In this document: one piece after another, positions 46,118 to 55,851 of the stretch
Layout: every line of letters starts with the position of its first letter
How positions within the stretch are numbered: the first letter of the stretch is position 1
Assembly: GCA_025808375.1 (NCBI GenBank)
Contig: CP061009.1
Coordinates: forward strand, 2,232,001-2,296,000
DNA length: 64,000 nt
Origin: Duncaniella muricolitica
GTDB taxonomy: Bacteria > Bacteroidota > Bacteroidia > Bacteroidales > Muribaculaceae
Direction: 5' to 3'
The notes under the pieces: model-generated
What the model was told of the DNA's origin: nothing
Database searches by the model: none
What the model saw: the letters and a program-made list of their open reading frames with translations, nothing else
Made by a program: the position numbers and the translations under genes

Positions 46118-46966
46118 ATGAATGTATTCCGCCCATTCTCATTAAACATACGAGGAAAATTACACACATTCGATCGTCCCCTTGTGATGGGGATAGTCAA
46201 TGTCACACCCGACTCATTTTTTGCAGACTCTCGCACATATGATGACAATGCCATAAAAGCCCGTGTCAGAAAGATGATTGATGAAGGTGCTGACATAATT
46301 GACATAGGTGCATACTCTTCACGTCCGGGAGCCGACGAAGTGAGTGTGGAAGAGGAGACAATGCGTATAGCTAAAGGAATGACGGCCATACGGCAGATAG
46401 CTCCCGACGCCATTATCTCGGTTGATACATTCAGGGCCGATGTGGCTCGGGTGGCTGTAGAATCATACGGCGCAGATATTATAAATGATATCTCGGGAGG
46501 AGACCTTGATGATAACATGTGGAGCACTGCAGCACAATTGCACGTACCATATATATTGATGCACATGCGTGGCACACCTGCTACCATGCAGTCAATGACT
46601 GACTACAAAAACGTTACGGCCGATGTTGTGAATGATTTGTCAGCCAAACTGCGAAAACTACGCCTTGCAGGAGTTGCGGATGTGATTATCGATCCGGGAT
46701 TTGGCTTCAGCAAAACCATCGAACAGAATTTTGATCTGATGCGCAATCTTGACATCATTGCCGAGACTCTTGATGCGCCTCTCCTTGTGGGCATATCGCG
46801 TAAATCAATGATAACCAAAAGTCTAAATATTAGTTCTGCCGATGCTTTGGCCGGAACAATCGCACTCAACACAATCGCGCTCATGCGCGGCGCATCAATA
46901 ATCAGAGTTCATGACGTAGCCGAAGCGGTAGCTGCGTTAAGGATGTATCAGTTGTCTAATAAATAA
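46118..46966 (+). CDS. folP: Dihydropteroate synthase
   Basis: A 282-residue DHPS, which joins p-aminobenzoate to the pterin pyrophosphate in folate synthesis. Diagnostic motifs are MGIVNVTPDSFFADSR (near residue 24) and DIGAYSSRPGADEV (near 62), with IINDISGG and the phosphate-binding RVHDVAE near the C-terminus. It is the sulfonamide target. The diadenylate cyclase follows 11 bases later, a pairing common in Bacteroidota. A folK-like gene lies at 63.2 kb. Confidence 0.95.
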   Translation: MNVFRPFSLNIRGKLHTFDRPLVMGIVNVTPDSFFADSRTYDDNAIKARVRKMIDEGADIIDIGAYSSRPGADEVSVEEETMRIAKGMTAIRQIAPDAIISVDTFRADVARVAVESYGADIINDISGGDLDDNMWSTAAQLHVPYILMHMRGTPATMQSMTDYKNVTADVVNDLSAKLRKLRLAGVADVIIDPGFGFSKTIEQNFDLMRNLDIIAETLDAPLLVGISRKSMITKSLNISSADALAGTIALNTIALMRGASIIRVHDVAEAVAALRMYQLSNK

Positions 46967-46977
46967 TTACAGAAAAA

Positions 46978-47754
46978 TTGGAACAGTTCGGCATAAGAGA
47001 CGCCTTCGATATAGCCATCGTGGCACTGCTTCTTTTTTATCTTTACAGGATAATGAAAGAAAGCGGCACAATTAATATATTTTTTGGCGTCCTCGCTTTT
47101 ATAGTCGTATGGGTTCTTACCACCCAGATACTGAGCCTGAAGCTGATCGGGACAATCCTTGATCAGTTTATGGGTATCGGATTGCTTGTACTGGTCATTT
47201 TGTTTCAAGACCAGATAAAACGCTTCCTTGTCGAGCTTGGCGACCACAAGCGATGGCGGTTCCTTAAAAATTTATTCCGTCATGAGAAAAACGATGGCGA
47301 AAACGACACCAGAAAATATGTGTTGCCCATTGTTTACGCATGCATGAACATGGCTAAGACCAAGACCGGCGCACTGATAGTTATCCGGCAGGAGATGTCG
47401 CTCGAATCATATGAAAAAAGCGGTGATATTATTGATGCCGACATCAATTCACGACTTATAGAGAATGTGTTTTTCAAAAACTCACCTCTTCATGACGGAG
47501 CGATGATAATCGATCGCGGCCGCATACGCAGCGCGGGGTGCATCCTTCCTGTCAGTCATGACCGTAATGTCCCTAGAGCTCTCGGATTGCGCCATCGGTC
47601 CGCGCTCGGCATATCTCAGGCCACCGACGCATTTGCCATAGTCGTGTCGGAGGAGACTGGCAATATCTCTGTAGCACATAAGGGAGTGCTGCACACACGA
47701 TTGAGCTCAACCGACCTCGAACATCGCATCTCTCAGATAATGGTAAACGACTAA
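46978..47754 (+). CDS. cdaA: Diadenylate cyclase (c-di-AMP synthase)
   Basis: A 258-residue CdaA/DacA with three membrane helices in the first 85 residues and a DAC domain carrying the catalytic HDGA (Asp173) and GLRHRSALG (Arg205-His-Arg). It makes cyclic di-AMP from two ATP, a second messenger for ion and cell-wall balance. The start is a TTG at 46978; a stop at 46960 excludes a longer frame and the next ATG would remove the first helix. Confidence 0.9.
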   Translation: MEQFGIRDAFDIAIVALLLFYLYRIMKESGTINIFFGVLAFIVVWVLTTQILSLKLIGTILDQFMGIGLLVLVILFQDQIKRFLVELGDHKRWRFLKNLFRHEKNDGENDTRKYVLPIVYACMNMAKTKTGALIVIRQEMSLESYEKSGDIIDADINSRLIENVFFKNSPLHDGAMIIDRGRIRSAGCILPVSHDRNVPRALGLRHRSALGISQATDAFAIVVSEETGNISVAHKGVLHTRLSSTDLEHRISQIMVND

Positions 47755-47833
47755 AGTTCTTTCGGCAACGACACTTTCTGCCGCCAAGACCCGTCAGACG
47801 CAATTCGCGCCGTTTTTGTGAGATATTTTCTTC

Positions 47834-47864
47834 TTTGATATTTGAAGTTTTTTGCGTAACTTTG
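47834..47864 (+). promoter_or_regulatory. gyrB promoter
   Basis: TTTG (47834-47837) and TAACTTTG (47857-47864) are 19 bases apart, with the gyrB start 39 bases further. Confidence 0.7.
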
Positions 47865-47903
47865 TATGCTGAAAACGCAAGAAAAATATAAACATATTCA
47901 GAT

Positions 47904-49847
47904 ATGTCAGAAGAAGAAATAGAGAGAGAAGAACAATACAGTGCCAGCAATATCCAGGTGCTCGAAGGTCTTGAAGCTGTAAGAAAACGCCCCGCCATGT
48001 ATATTGGCGACATCAGTGCCAAGGGTCTTCACCATTTGGTCTATGAGGTAGTCGACAACTCCATTGACGAGGCCCTGGCCGGGTTTGCATCACATATTGA
48101 AGTGACAATCAACCCCGACGACTCCATAACCGTTGTGGACAACGGCCGAGGCATCCCCGTTGACATGCACGAAAAAGAACACAAAAGCGCACTTGAAGTC
48201 GTACTCACTGTGCTCCACGCAGGTGGTAAGTTTGACAAGGGCAGCTACAAAGTATCCGGTGGACTTCATGGTGTAGGTGTGAGCTGTGTTAACGCGCTGT
48301 CAACTTATCTCCGTGCCGAAGTGCGCCGTTCGGGGAAGGTATATATGCAGGAATATTCATGCGGCAAACCCACTACCGAGCTCAAGGTGATCGGCGAAAG
48401 CGAGACCACAGGTACAACCATAACCTTTAAGCCGGACGGATCGATATTTACAGTCACTGAATATGACTACAACACCCTCGCGATACGTCTCCGCGACCTT
48501 GCATATCTCAACGCGGGCATCACACTGACTCTCACCGATATGCGCCAGCTCGACGCAGAAGGCAATCCCCGTCGTGAGGTATTTTACTCCAAAGAGGGTC
48601 TGCGTGAGTTTGTAGAGTATATCGACTCCAACAAAGAGTCGCTCATCAACGATGTAATACATCTCAATACCGAACGACAGGGAATCCCCGTCGAAGTGGC
48701 TCTCACATACAATAACTCTTACAACGAGAATGTACACTCGTTTGTAAACAACATCAACACTATAGAGGGTGGCACACATCTCAGCGGATTTCGCCGCGGT
48801 CTTACCACCACTCTCAAAAAATATGCTGAGGACAACAAGCTGCTTGAGAAGGTCAAGGTTGAAGTTTCCGGCGATGACTTCCGCGAAGGTCTCACAGCCG
48901 TAATTTCAGTAAAAGTGCTCGAACCTCAGTTTGAGGGACAGACCAAGACCAAACTCGGCAACAGCGAAGTAGCCGGAGCTGTATCGTCGGCTGTGAGCGA
49001 AGCTCTCCGCAATTATCTTGAGGAACATCCCAAGCAGGCCCGCACAATCGTAGAAAAAGTAGCTCTGGCAGCTCAGGCCCGTCATGCCGCTTATAATGCG
49101 CGCAACAAGATACTCCGCAAATCACCTCTTTCGGGCGGCGGCCTTCCCGGTAAACTTGCCGACTGCTCTTCCCGTCATGCCGAAGACTGTGAACTGTTTC
49201 TCGTCGAGGGTGACTCGGCAGGTGGTACAGCCAAGCAGGGCCGCGACCGCACATTCCAGGCCATCCTCCCGCTGCGAGGCAAAATCCTCAATGTCGAGAA
49301 AGCCATGGATCACAAGATTCTCGACAACAAGGAAATCGAGAGCCTCTATCGTGCCATGCGTGTAACCATTGGCACGGAGGAGGATCCCATGGAAATCAAC
49401 ATCTCGCGCCTTGCTTATCACAAGATTATCATCATGACCGATGCCGATGTGGACGGCAGCCACATTGCCACGCTTCTCATGACATTCTTCTTCCGTCGCA
49501 TGCGCCCCATCATCGAAAACGGTTATCTCTATCTTGCCACACCGCCATTGTTCAAGTGTACCCGCGGCAAGAATGAGGAATATTGCTGGACCGAAACCCA
49601 GGTGCAGCAGTTCATAGCTCAGCACGGTGACAAGACCAAGGTGCAACGCTACAAAGGTCTTGGCGAGATGTCGGCCGAAGAGCTTCGTGACACCACCATG
49701 GATCCCGAGCAGCGTCTGCTCAAACAGGTTAACATCACTGATGCCGCTGAAGCCGACCGCATCTTCTCGATGCTGATGGGCGAGGATGTGGCACCGCGTC
49801 GCGACTTTATCGAGTCAAACGCCAATTACGCCAACATCGACGCCTGA
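47904..49847 (+). CDS. gyrB: DNA gyrase subunit B
   Basis: A 647-residue GyrB with an N-terminal GHKL ATPase (VDNSIDEALAG, VDNGRGIPV, GGLHGVGVSCVNALS), transducer domain, Toprim domain with VEGDSAGG (Glu435) and TDADVDGSHI, and the C-terminal piece ending NYANIDA. With GyrA it adds negative supercoils. ParE is similar, but the tail and YIGDISAKGLHHLVYEVVDNSIDEAL favour GyrB. A long hairpin follows before rnr. Confidence 0.93.
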   Translation: MSEEEIEREEQYSASNIQVLEGLEAVRKRPAMYIGDISAKGLHHLVYEVVDNSIDEALAGFASHIEVTINPDDSITVVDNGRGIPVDMHEKEHKSALEVVLTVLHAGGKFDKGSYKVSGGLHGVGVSCVNALSTYLRAEVRRSGKVYMQEYSCGKPTTELKVIGESETTGTTITFKPDGSIFTVTEYDYNTLAIRLRDLAYLNAGITLTLTDMRQLDAEGNPRREVFYSKEGLREFVEYIDSNKESLINDVIHLNTERQGIPVEVALTYNNSYNENVHSFVNNINTIEGGTHLSGFRRGLTTTLKKYAEDNKLLEKVKVEVSGDDFREGLTAVISVKVLEPQFEGQTKTKLGNSEVAGAVSSAVSEALRNYLEEHPKQARTIVEKVALAAQARHAAYNARNKILRKSPLSGGGLPGKLADCSSRHAEDCELFLVEGDSAGGTAKQGRDRTFQAILPLRGKILNVEKAMDHKILDNKEIESLYRAMRVTIGTEEDPMEINISRLAYHKIIIMTDADVDGSHIATLLMTFFFRRMRPIIENGYLYLATPPLFKCTRGKNEEYCWTETQVQQFIAQHGDKTKVQRYKGLGEMSAEELRDTTMDPEQRLLKQVNITDAAEADRIFSMLMGEDVAPRRDFIESNANYANIDA

Positions 49848-49893
49848 CCTCCGTTCATTATTGAACCATTCATCCGTTTTGGCTATTATATTA

Positions 49894-49981
49894 AGTGAGA
49901 GATGCAAGATGTCGGTATGTCTGCTGAAAGTTCACCACCCCGGCAATACACACATACAGACATTTTGCACTCTCCCTCACT
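49894..49981. repeat. Long imperfect inverted repeat between gyrB and rnr
   Basis: Arms 49894-49920 and 49952-49981 are complementary over about 25 positions with a few mismatches and bulges, around a 31-base loop. It could be the gyrB transcript end, an mRNA-stabilising hairpin or a decayed mobile repeat. It has no T-run after it. Confidence 0.5.
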
Positions 49982-49995
49982 AAAAATCATCCACT

Positions 49996-52242
49996 ATGTC
50001 AAAATCATCATCAAGCACTGCATCAGGGCGCAAAGCCTCGGCAATAATAAAAAAAGTCGAGGAGTTTGTCGCACAGCAGAAAAACAACACTTATAATCAC
50101 AAGCAGGTTTCGCATGCGATAGGGGCCGGCACTCCGGCTCAGCAACGAAATGTCGCACTCCAGCTCGTTGAAATGGCATTTAATGGAGAGATTATTGAAG
50201 TTTCGCCCGGCAAATACAAGTCACCGCAACGAGGCAACGAGGCTATCGGTACGTTTGTACGACGCAGCAACGGCAAAAACTCGGTTGTCACCGACACCGA
50301 CGGCGAAACACTATTTGTAGCCGAACGTAATTCAATGCACGCGCTTAACGGCGACCGTGTAAGAGTAAATATCGCAGCCCACCGTCGGGGAGCAGAGCCC
50401 GAGGCCGAGGTTATAGAGATTATCGAGAAAAAGGAACAGGTGTTTATCGGAACACTCAAGGTAGACCGTCATTTCGGCTACCTGCTCACCGACTCCAAAT
50501 TTCTTTCCACCGATATATTTATACCCAAAAGTAAGCTAAAAGGTGGCAAGACCGGCGATAAAGCTGTGGTAAAAATTACCGAATGGAAGGATGACTTCAA
50601 AAATCCCACAGGTGAGGTTGTCGACATCCTCGGTGCGACCGGTGAAAATACGGCAGAAATCCACGCCATTCTCGCAGAGTTTGGATTGCCGTATAAATAT
50701 CCTCAGGCTGTGGAGAAAGCTGCCGACAAAATCGGAGCCGGCATTACTGACGAGGAAGTAGCCCGACGTGTCGATATGCGCGATGTGCTCACATTCACCA
50801 TTGACCCTGCCGACGCTAAAGATTTTGACGACGCTCTCTCATTTCGTCTATTACCCAACGGCCACTACGAAGTGGGCGTGCACATCGCTGACGTTACTCA
50901 TTACGTCAAGCCCGACACCATTATAGATAAGGAAGCACAAAAGCGCGCCACATCGGTATATCTTGTCGACAGGGTTGTGCCGATGCTCCCCGAGCATCTT
51001 TGCAACGGCATATGCTCACTCCGTCCCGATGAAGAAAAACTTGCTTTTTCCGTCATTTTCGAGATGGATGCCCAGGCCAAGATATACAACTCCATGATAT
51101 GCCGCACGGTCATCAAGTCCAACCGCCGATTCAGTTACGAGGAAGCGCAAAGCGTGATAGAGACAGGCATGGGCGACTGCGTGGAAGCTATTTTGGCTCT
51201 TGACTCAATGGCCAAGATACTCCGCAAAGCCAGGTATGAGGAAGGTTCGGTAGAATTTGACCGCGCAGAGGTAAAATTTGATATTGATAAAGACGGCACA
51301 CCGCTTGGCGTATTTTTTAAAGTGTCGAAGGACGCCAACAAACTCATCGAGGAGTTCATGTTGCTTGCCAATAAGACTGTAGCGACATATGTGGGCAAAC
51401 CCAAGGACAAGAAGAAGCCAAAGGCGTTTGTGTATCGTGTCCACGATGTGCCCGATCCGCAGCGTCTTGCCGACTTTGCCGCTATAGCCCGCAACTTCGG
51501 ATATAAAGTCAAGTCGTCCGGCACACCGCGTGAAATCAACCGCTCCATCAACCGTATGCTTGCCGAGGTCAAGGGCAAAGGCGAGGAAAACTATCTTGCC
51601 ACACTTGCCATCCGCTCTATGGCAAAAGCAATCTACACCACCGACAATATCGGCCATTACGGTCTTGGATTTGACTACTACACTCATTTTACATCCCCTA
51701 TACGTCGCTACCCCGACATGATGGTACACCGTCTGCTTGAACGTTATCTCGCCGGCGGCCGTAGTGTGGTGGTGCAGAAACTCGAGGAGCAATGCAAGCA
51801 TTCAAGCGAAATGGAGCAACTTGCAGCCAATGCCGAGAGAGCATCCATCAAATACAAACAGGTCGAATACATGCAATCACACCTCGGAGAGACATATTCA
51901 GGTATAATCTCCGGTGTTACCGAATGGGGACTCTATGTAGAACTCAACGACAATCTGTGTGAAGGTCTCGTGCCGATGCGCGATCTGGCCGATGACTTTT
52001 ATGACTTTGACGAAAAGAATCATTGTCTTGTAGGTCGCCGTCGCAATCATCGTTACCGCCTTGGCGACAATGTCGACATCAAAGTAGCCCGAGCCGACCT
52101 CGAGAAGAAACAGCTTGATTTCGTGCTGCTCGATGATAAAGGCCAGGCTCTGAAGGGTGAGGATCACATGGGTAAAAAGGCCTCTGTCAAAGAAGTACTC
52201 GCCGACAAATCGCATGGAAAGAAAAAACGTCGCAAGAAATAA
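49996..52242 (+). CDS. rnr: Ribonuclease R
   Basis: A 748-residue 3'-5' exoribonuclease: an N-terminal winged-helix-like region, cold-shock domains, the RNB catalytic domain with TIDPADAKDFDDALS (near 268-282, metal-binding Asp residues), an S1 domain near 630-710 and a Lys-rich tail (KKKRRKK). RNase R degrades structured RNA and takes part in ribosome and rRNA quality control. Full length. Confidence 0.95.
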   Translation: MSKSSSSTASGRKASAIIKKVEEFVAQQKNNTYNHKQVSHAIGAGTPAQQRNVALQLVEMAFNGEIIEVSPGKYKSPQRGNEAIGTFVRRSNGKNSVVTDTDGETLFVAERNSMHALNGDRVRVNIAAHRRGAEPEAEVIEIIEKKEQVFIGTLKVDRHFGYLLTDSKFLSTDIFIPKSKLKGGKTGDKAVVKITEWKDDFKNPTGEVVDILGATGENTAEIHAILAEFGLPYKYPQAVEKAADKIGAGITDEEVARRVDMRDVLTFTIDPADAKDFDDALSFRLLPNGHYEVGVHIADVTHYVKPDTIIDKEAQKRATSVYLVDRVVPMLPEHLCNGICSLRPDEEKLAFSVIFEMDAQAKIYNSMICRTVIKSNRRFSYEEAQSVIETGMGDCVEAILALDSMAKILRKARYEEGSVEFDRAEVKFDIDKDGTPLGVFFKVSKDANKLIEEFMLLANKTVATYVGKPKDKKKPKAFVYRVHDVPDPQRLADFAAIARNFGYKVKSSGTPREINRSINRMLAEVKGKGEENYLATLAIRSMAKAIYTTDNIGHYGLGFDYYTHFTSPIRRYPDMMVHRLLERYLAGGRSVVVQKLEEQCKHSSEMEQLAANAERASIKYKQVEYMQSHLGETYSGIISGVTEWGLYVELNDNLCEGLVPMRDLADDFYDFDEKNHCLVGRRRNHRYRLGDNVDIKVARADLEKKQLDFVLLDDKGQALKGEDHMGKKASVKEVLADKSHGKKKRRKK

Positions 52243-52264
52243 CCGATAACCAGTTACATAATAT

Positions 52265-52302
52265 AGGGGGATAGAGCCCTTCGCTCTGTCCCCTGTGTTT
52301 TT
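52265..52302 (+). terminator. Terminator of rnr
   Basis: AGGGGGATAGAGC and GCTCTGTCCCCT pair around CCTTC, followed by GTGTTTTT. It lies 23 bases after rnr and before the polyprenyl synthase. Confidence 0.8.
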
Positions 52303-52324
52303 AACCCATCCTCTTAACAGCCCC

Positions 52325-53287
52325 ATGAAAGAATACTCAGAATATCTGCAAATAATCAAAGACGCTATATCCAACCTGCGTCTGCCAGAACAGCCGGCCG
52401 GACTGTATGACCCTATACGATACACTCTCGACTGCGGAGGCAAACGACTCCGTCCGGTGCTTACCCTTGCCGCATGCGAGGCTATGGGTAAAGAACCGAT
52501 GACCGCCATACACCAGGCGATAGCAATTGAGATGTTTCACAACTTCACACTGCTGCATGATGACGTGATGGACAAAGCCGATGTGAGACGCGGACGCCCC
52601 ACCGTACATATCAAATGGAATGAAGAGACAGCCATCCTGTCGGGCGATGCCATGCTCACTACCTCGACAATGCTGCTCGCAGTCAAAGCCGGCGAGCAGC
52701 TTGCGCAGGCTCTGGAGTTGTTTAACGGAACAGCCATGAATATCTATGAAGGCCAGCAGTATGATATGGACTTCGAAAGCCGCAATGATGTAACCGTCGA
52801 GGAATATATGGAGATGATACGGCTCAAGACATCGGTCCTTCTCGGCTGTGCATGCGCAATGGGCGCACTCATGGCCGGAGCTCCTTTTGAGACGCAGGTG
52901 AGATTTTTTGATTATGGAGTAAATCTCGGCCTTGCATTCCAACTTCAGGACGATTATCTCGACACCTACGGAAATCCTGAAACATTCGGTAAAGCCATAG
53001 GCGGAGACATACTCAACGACAAGAAGACATGGCTCCTCATCATGGCCATGAACGAAGACACCACCGGCACCGTGCGCTCGCTGCTCGGGGACAACACCAA
53101 TCCTGAGGAAAAAATCTCTAAGGTAAGAGAGGTATATGACGCGCTCAATCTTCCCGAACGCATTCACGAACTGATCAGTGCGTATATCGACACAGCAATA
53201 AAGAACCTTGACAACATAGAGCTATCGCCCGAGGCTCGCGTTTTTTTCATGGACTTGGCTCTTAAATCAGCCACACGCGATAAGTAA
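52325..53287 (+). CDS. Polyprenyl (farnesyl/geranylgeranyl-type) diphosphate synthase
   Basis: A 320-residue trans-prenyl chain-lengthening enzyme. Both Asp-rich motifs are present: LLHDDVMDKADVRRGRPTVH (near 76) and FQLQDDYLDTYGNP (near 210), with GGKRLRPVL at 38-46. It condenses isopentenyl diphosphate with allylic substrates; the product length is not fixed by what is seen. The start at 52325 removes ten residues that overlap the terminator. The TatD gene starts right after it. Confidence 0.9.
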   Translation: MKEYSEYLQIIKDAISNLRLPEQPAGLYDPIRYTLDCGGKRLRPVLTLAACEAMGKEPMTAIHQAIAIEMFHNFTLLHDDVMDKADVRRGRPTVHIKWNEETAILSGDAMLTTSTMLLAVKAGEQLAQALELFNGTAMNIYEGQQYDMDFESRNDVTVEEYMEMIRLKTSVLLGCACAMGALMAGAPFETQVRFFDYGVNLGLAFQLQDDYLDTYGNPETFGKAIGGDILNDKKTWLLIMAMNEDTTGTVRSLLGDNTNPEEKISKVREVYDALNLPERIHELISAYIDTAIKNLDNIELSPEARVFFMDLALKSATRDK

Positions 53288-54061
53288 ATGACACTAATCG
53301 ACACTCATACCCACCTCTACCTGCCGGAGTTTGACTCCGACAGGACTGAGGTGATGACACGGGCTATCAATGCTGGTGTGACACAGATGATATTGCCTAA
53401 TGTCGACTGTACCACCATTGCACCGATGCGCCGGTTACATGAACAATATCCCGACATCACACATATGGCCATGGGGCTGCATCCGACCGAAGTAGGGGAG
53501 AGGTGGCGTGATGACATCAAAACCATTGCCACACAGCTTAAGACCGATGACTTCGTTGCGGTCGGCGAGATTGGGATTGATTTATATTGGGACAAGACCT
53601 ATATCACGCAGCAGATGGAGGCATTTGAAATGCAGGTAGGATGGGCGGCGGAAGCCGGACTTCCTGTAATAATTCACTGTCGCGACGGACTCGATCAGAC
53701 ACTCGAAGTACTCGACGGCTTCAGAGGGCGCGTCAGTGGAGTATTCCACAGCTTCGGAGGGAATGCCGATGACGTGGAGCGTATAAGGCAGCGTGGCGAT
53801 TTTTATTTCGGTATAAACGGCATCGTGACATTCAAGAATTCCAAGTTGCGCGATGTGCTTCCGGCCATCGGTGCGGAGCGGATTCTGCTCGAGACCGATG
53901 CACCATATCTTGCCCCGGTGCCTTATCGCGGGAAACGCAATGAGACAGCCTATGTTGCGGAGACCGCCCGAATGACTGCCAATGCCTTGTCGCTTGACTT
54001 GGAAGAAATAGCGGATGTAACAACCGGTAATGCGAAAAAATTATTCTTACGTATGGAATAA
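53288..54061 (+). CDS. TatD family metal-dependent DNase
   Basis: A 257-residue TatD hydrolase with the metal-binding IDTHTHLY (4-11), EIGIDLYWD near 94, IIHCRDGLDQT near 131, FHSFGG near 154 and the final Asp in ETDAPYLAPVPYRGKRNE near 201. TatD enzymes are 3'-5' DNases with a role in DNA repair and degradation. It directly abuts the polyprenyl synthase stop. Confidence 0.92.
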   Translation: MTLIDTHTHLYLPEFDSDRTEVMTRAINAGVTQMILPNVDCTTIAPMRRLHEQYPDITHMAMGLHPTEVGERWRDDIKTIATQLKTDDFVAVGEIGIDLYWDKTYITQQMEAFEMQVGWAAEAGLPVIIHCRDGLDQTLEVLDGFRGRVSGVFHSFGGNADDVERIRQRGDFYFGINGIVTFKNSKLRDVLPAIGAERILLETDAPYLAPVPYRGKRNETAYVAETARMTANALSLDLEEIADVTTGNAKKLFLRME

Positions 54062-54119
54062 ATATGCAAAAACTCCGTTGTTAGATATATCTTAGCACAT
54101 AACACACACTGCAAAAACA

Positions 54120-55559
54120 ATGATTACGTTTATAATTTGCCTTACTTTACTTGTTGCAGCATATTTCACTTACGGTACATACCTCGAAAAACTTGCTGAT
54201 GCCGATGACACACAACCTACTCCTGCACTGCGCTTGGAGGACGGCGTCGACTACATGAAACTACCGCGATGGAGAGTGTTTCTCATCCAGTTGCTCAACA
54301 TTGCCGGTACCGGTCCAATATTCGGAGCCATATTAGGAGCATGCTTCGGCCCGGTAGCTTTCCTGTGGATTACCCTTGGATGTATATTTTTCGGAGCCAT
54401 GCATGACTATCTGTCGGGCATGCTCATCCTGCGTAACGATGGAAAAAGTCTTCCCGAGATTATAGGAATTTATCTCGGCAACCGCACCCGTATGGTCGTG
54501 CGCATATTCTCCATAGCCCTGCTGATACTTGTCGGGGCGGTCTTTATTCTCAGCCCGGCCCAGTTGCTGTCATCAATGGTCGAAGGATTATCCATGCAGG
54601 TGTGGGTCTACCTGATTCTTGCCTATTACATTATCGCAACTCTGCTTCCTGTCGATAAGGTTATCGGCAAGATTTATCCTGTGTTTGGTGTGGCTCTCGT
54701 GGCAATGGCTCTGGGGTTGCTCATCGTGCTCTTTACCGGGCAATACTCGATACCTGAACTGACCACTCTCCATAATTATCAGCTCAACCCCGAAGCCCTA
54801 CCGATTATACCCACACTTTTTATTACCATAGCCTGTGGTGCCATCTCCGGGTTCCACGCCACTCAGTCACCCTTGATGGCCCGATGTGTCACAAGCGAAA
54901 AAAAGTGCAAATCGGTATTCTACGGTTCCATGATTTCTGAAGGTATTATTGCTCTTATATGGGCTGCTATTGCAATGGCATTTTTCCACGGCCCTACAGC
55001 TCTTGGCGAGCAATTAGCCGAGCACGGTAACAATGCCGCATGGGCCGTCGATGTTATATCCAACACCACGCTTGGACATATCGGTGCATTTCTCGCTCTG
55101 CTTGGTGTAGTCGTCGCACCCATAACATCGGGCGACACAGCCTTTCGCGGAGCCCGTCTCATTGTGGCCGACATATTCAATTATGACCAGCGACCCATAA
55201 TGAAGCGACTCGTAATTTGCATACCGCTTTTTGTAATCGGATTCGCGATAACCCTTGTTGAGTTTGGTGTAGTGTGGTGATACTTTGCATGGGCAAACCA
55301 GACACTTGCTGTATTTACGCTCTGGACCATATATGTGTGGCTTGTCAAGGAGGGTAAAAACTATTGGATTGCTCTTGTCCCCGCATTGGTGATGACATTT
55401 ATTGTGTCATATTTCGTATTCATATCTCCTCAGTTCCTTGGCCTCACTGACAAACTGATAGCTTGTAGCCTCGGCATACTCCTCACAATCTTGGCGTTTG
55501 TCGCATGTTATCTGAAAGCTACGCGTAAATCCATTATTAAAAAGCATGATAATTCTTAA
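54120..55559 (+). pseudogene. cstA: CstA-family transporter, interrupted by an in-frame TGA
   Basis: The frame encodes a CstA carbon-starvation-type membrane transporter of 479 codons with a TGA at codon 387 (55278-55280). The expected residue there is Arg, as in FGVVWRYFAWANQTLAVFTLW, and CGA to TGA is one change. Upstream it has nine or more hydrophobic helices (FGAILGACFGPVAFLWITLG, HATQSPLMARCV and others); the remainder (YFAWANQ to KHDNS) is intact and in frame. CstA imports pyruvate or peptides. The start of the DUF4286 gene overlaps its end. Confidence 0.8.
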
Positions 55560-55851
55560 TACAACCTTCTATGTCCACGAGTCTATTGACCGTCTGTTTC
55601 ATCAGTGGCTCCAACAGGAGTATCTCCCATCGGCCATGAAAGCCGGACTTGGCGAACCTTCTGTGGCGCGTCTGCTCATGGAGCCGCAGGAGGGTATGTC
55701 GGGCTATGCCGTACAGTTTGTAGCGGAGTCGGTAGAGTCTGCTCAGACATGGCATGACAATGAGGCCGCCTCATTGCGTGGCTTGTTCAGCGGAAAGCAT
55801 GGCGAACGGATATTGTTTTTCACTACATATATGGAACGACTACATCCGTGA
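55546..55851 (+). CDS. DUF4286 protein
   Basis: A 101-residue protein matching DUF4286 (MIILNTTFYVHESIDRLFHQWL, and ILFFTTYMERL at the end). It is a small soluble alpha/beta protein of unknown role, usually near ruvC in Bacteroidales. It overlaps the cstA frame by 14 bases and the ruvC ATG by one base. Confidence 0.8.
   Translation: MIILNTTFYVHESIDRLFHQWLQQEYLPSAMKAGLGEPSVARLLMEPQEGMSGYAVQFVAESVESAQTWHDNEAASLRGLFSGKHGERILFFTTYMERLHP

Noticed and set aside
55278..55280. TGA read as an amino acid in cstA
   Set aside because: TGA is used as a normal stop in several other genes of the window, and no selenocysteine context is seen.
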